Of a DNA stretch of 5,628 nucleotides, positions 4,969 through 5,628 are shown in pieces. The DNA is taken from positions 1-5,628 of the forward strand of contig CANNUR010000199.1 in NCBI GenBank assembly GCA_947523045.1, read 5' to 3'. A model generated the notes under the pieces. It did no database searches, was not told the DNA's origin, and saw nothing but the letters and a program-made list of their open reading frames with translations. Positions within the stretch are counted from its first letter, which is position 1, and each line of letters opens with the position of its first letter. This DNA comes from an uncultured Prosthecobacter sp. GTDB lineage: Bacteria > Verrucomicrobiota > Verrucomicrobiia > Verrucomicrobiales > Verrucomicrobiaceae. Both the position numbers and the translations under genes were made by a program.

Positions 4969-5628
4969 TCAGCGACGGAAAATCTGGGTGAAGAAGGCCT
5001 TCAGTTCCTCCCAGGAAGCCTTGTCGGCGGATTCGAGATAGGCGGCACCCTTCGAGGGATCGTTGCCGGCGGCCTTTTGGGTGAAAGCATGCACGGCGCC
5101 GGGGTATTGCACGAGCTTGTAATCGACGCCGTTGTCCTTCATCTCCTTTTCGAAGGCGGCGAGGTCGGCGGGCGCGACGAAGGGATCATCGGCACCGTGC
5201 AGGGCGAGCACGCGGCAGCGGATGTTGCGGCCGTCCTGCGGCTTGGGCGAATCCAGGCTGCCGTGGAAACTGACTGCGCCCTTGAGCGGCGCGCCGGCAC
5301 GCGCGAGTTCGACCGCGGCCAAACCGCCGAAGCAGTAGCCGATGCAGGCGACCCGGGCGGCATCGGTGCGGCTGTCGGCCAGCAGCACCTTCAGGCCGGC
5401 CTGCAGACGGGCGCGCAGCAGGTCGCGATCCTTCTTGTACTTGCCCGCCTCCTGGCCGGCGGCCGGCGGTTTCGGGCGCACGCCCTTGCCGTAAACATCC
5501 GCCACCAGCACGTTGTAGCCAAGGGCCGCGAGTTCGCGGGCGCGCTCCTTTTCATGGTCGCTGATGCCGGTCCACTGGTGGACGATGAGCACGGCGGGGC
5601 GACGGCTGTCATTGGCGTCGTCAAAGGC
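4969..5628 (-). CDS. dienelactone-hydrolase-family alpha/beta hydrolase, 5' end beyond window
   Basis: 219 residues are visible before the TGA at 4969-4971. The frame is open to the window edge and begins AFDDANDSRRPAVLIVHQW. A GTG at 5590-5592 is an internal Val of the first core strand, not the start; the true start and any signal peptide are outside. The catalytic triad fits the DLH family (visible numbering): nucleophile C99 in GYCFGG, D148 in HGADDPF and H180 in GAVHAF. ADVYGKGVRP and the charged helix KKDRDLLRARLQAGLKVL also fit. DLH itself opens dienelactones to maleylacetate in chlorocatechol breakdown, but this subfamily is widespread without such clusters and its substrate is unknown. 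Position Q18 (VHQWTG) aligns with the Glu that tunes the Cys nucleophile in Pseudomonas DLH. It is the upstream partner of the TraB-family gene, with a four-base gap. Confidence 0.92.
   Translation of the reverse strand, partial: AFDDANDSRRPAVLIVHQWTGISDHEKERARELAALGYNVLVADVYGKGVRPKPPAAGQEAGKYKKDRDLLRARLQAGLKVLLADSRTDAARVACIGYCFGGLAAVELARAGAPLKGAVSFHGSLDSPKPQDGRNIRCRVLALHGADDPFVAPADLAAFEKEMKDNGVDYKLVQYPGAVHAFTQKAAGNDPSKGAAYLESADKASWEELKAFFTQIFRR

Noticed and set aside
4056..4991. 311-codon plus-strand open frame opposite the TraB-family gene
   Set aside because: It is longer than the real gene but covers all of it antisense and starts inside the terminator/promoter region. The minus strand has a signal peptide and both GxxH motifs.
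5590..5592. GTG as start of the hydrolase gene
   Set aside because: The codon is the Val of the first core beta strand (AVLIVHQW) and the frame stays open for 12 more codons to the window edge, so the gene starts outside.

Overview
The window is G+C-rich, with G/C favoured at third codon positions and long open antisense shadow frames. It looks like ordinary chromosome from a proteobacterium. A betaproteobacterium (for example Rhodocyclales-like) is my best guess from the gene set and the tRNA, but nothing here fixes the taxon. I see no mobile element, CRISPR array, phage gene or rRNA.

Layout: (1) 1-877, minus: the N-terminal 292 codons of a short, Taq-type 4-alpha-glucanotransferase (malQ). 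Its catalytic half lies outside the window. (2) 878-1051: divergent promoter gap. (3) 1052-2023, plus: a TerC/Alx-family membrane protein, followed by a textbook intrinsic terminator at 2044-2076. (4) 2215-3699, minus: a CPA1-type K+/H+ antiporter (NhaP2/CvrA-like) with a C-terminal TrkA_C domain, convergent with the TerC gene. (5) 3700-3965: a 266-bp non-coding stretch rich in dyads, which forms the antiporter leader and the downstream region of the tRNA. (6) 3966-4050, minus: a complete class II tRNA-Leu with encoded CCA, whose anticodon reads AAG. (7) 4107-4964, minus: a secreted TraB/GumN (TIKI-like) protein. (8) 4969-5628, minus: a dienelactone-hydrolase-family alpha/beta hydrolase whose 5' end runs off the window.

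How the genes relate: the hydrolase and the TraB-family gene are four bases apart and almost certainly form one operon. A GC-rich dyad followed by TTTT on the minus strand probably ends that operon just before the tRNA. The TerC-family protein (metal-ion export in characterised members) and the antiporter (K+ efflux in exchange for H+) are both inner-membrane ion transporters, but they are convergent and separately transcribed. MalQ is unrelated glycogen/maltodextrin metabolism.

I found no wholly new system. The points most worth a second look are the tRNA-Leu with A at wobble position 34, a cysteine cluster beside the acidic signature of the TerC-family protein, the overlapping terminator and promoter signals before the tRNA, a Glu-to-Gln change in the hydrolase, and the absence of Shine-Dalgarno sequences before all four visible start codons.
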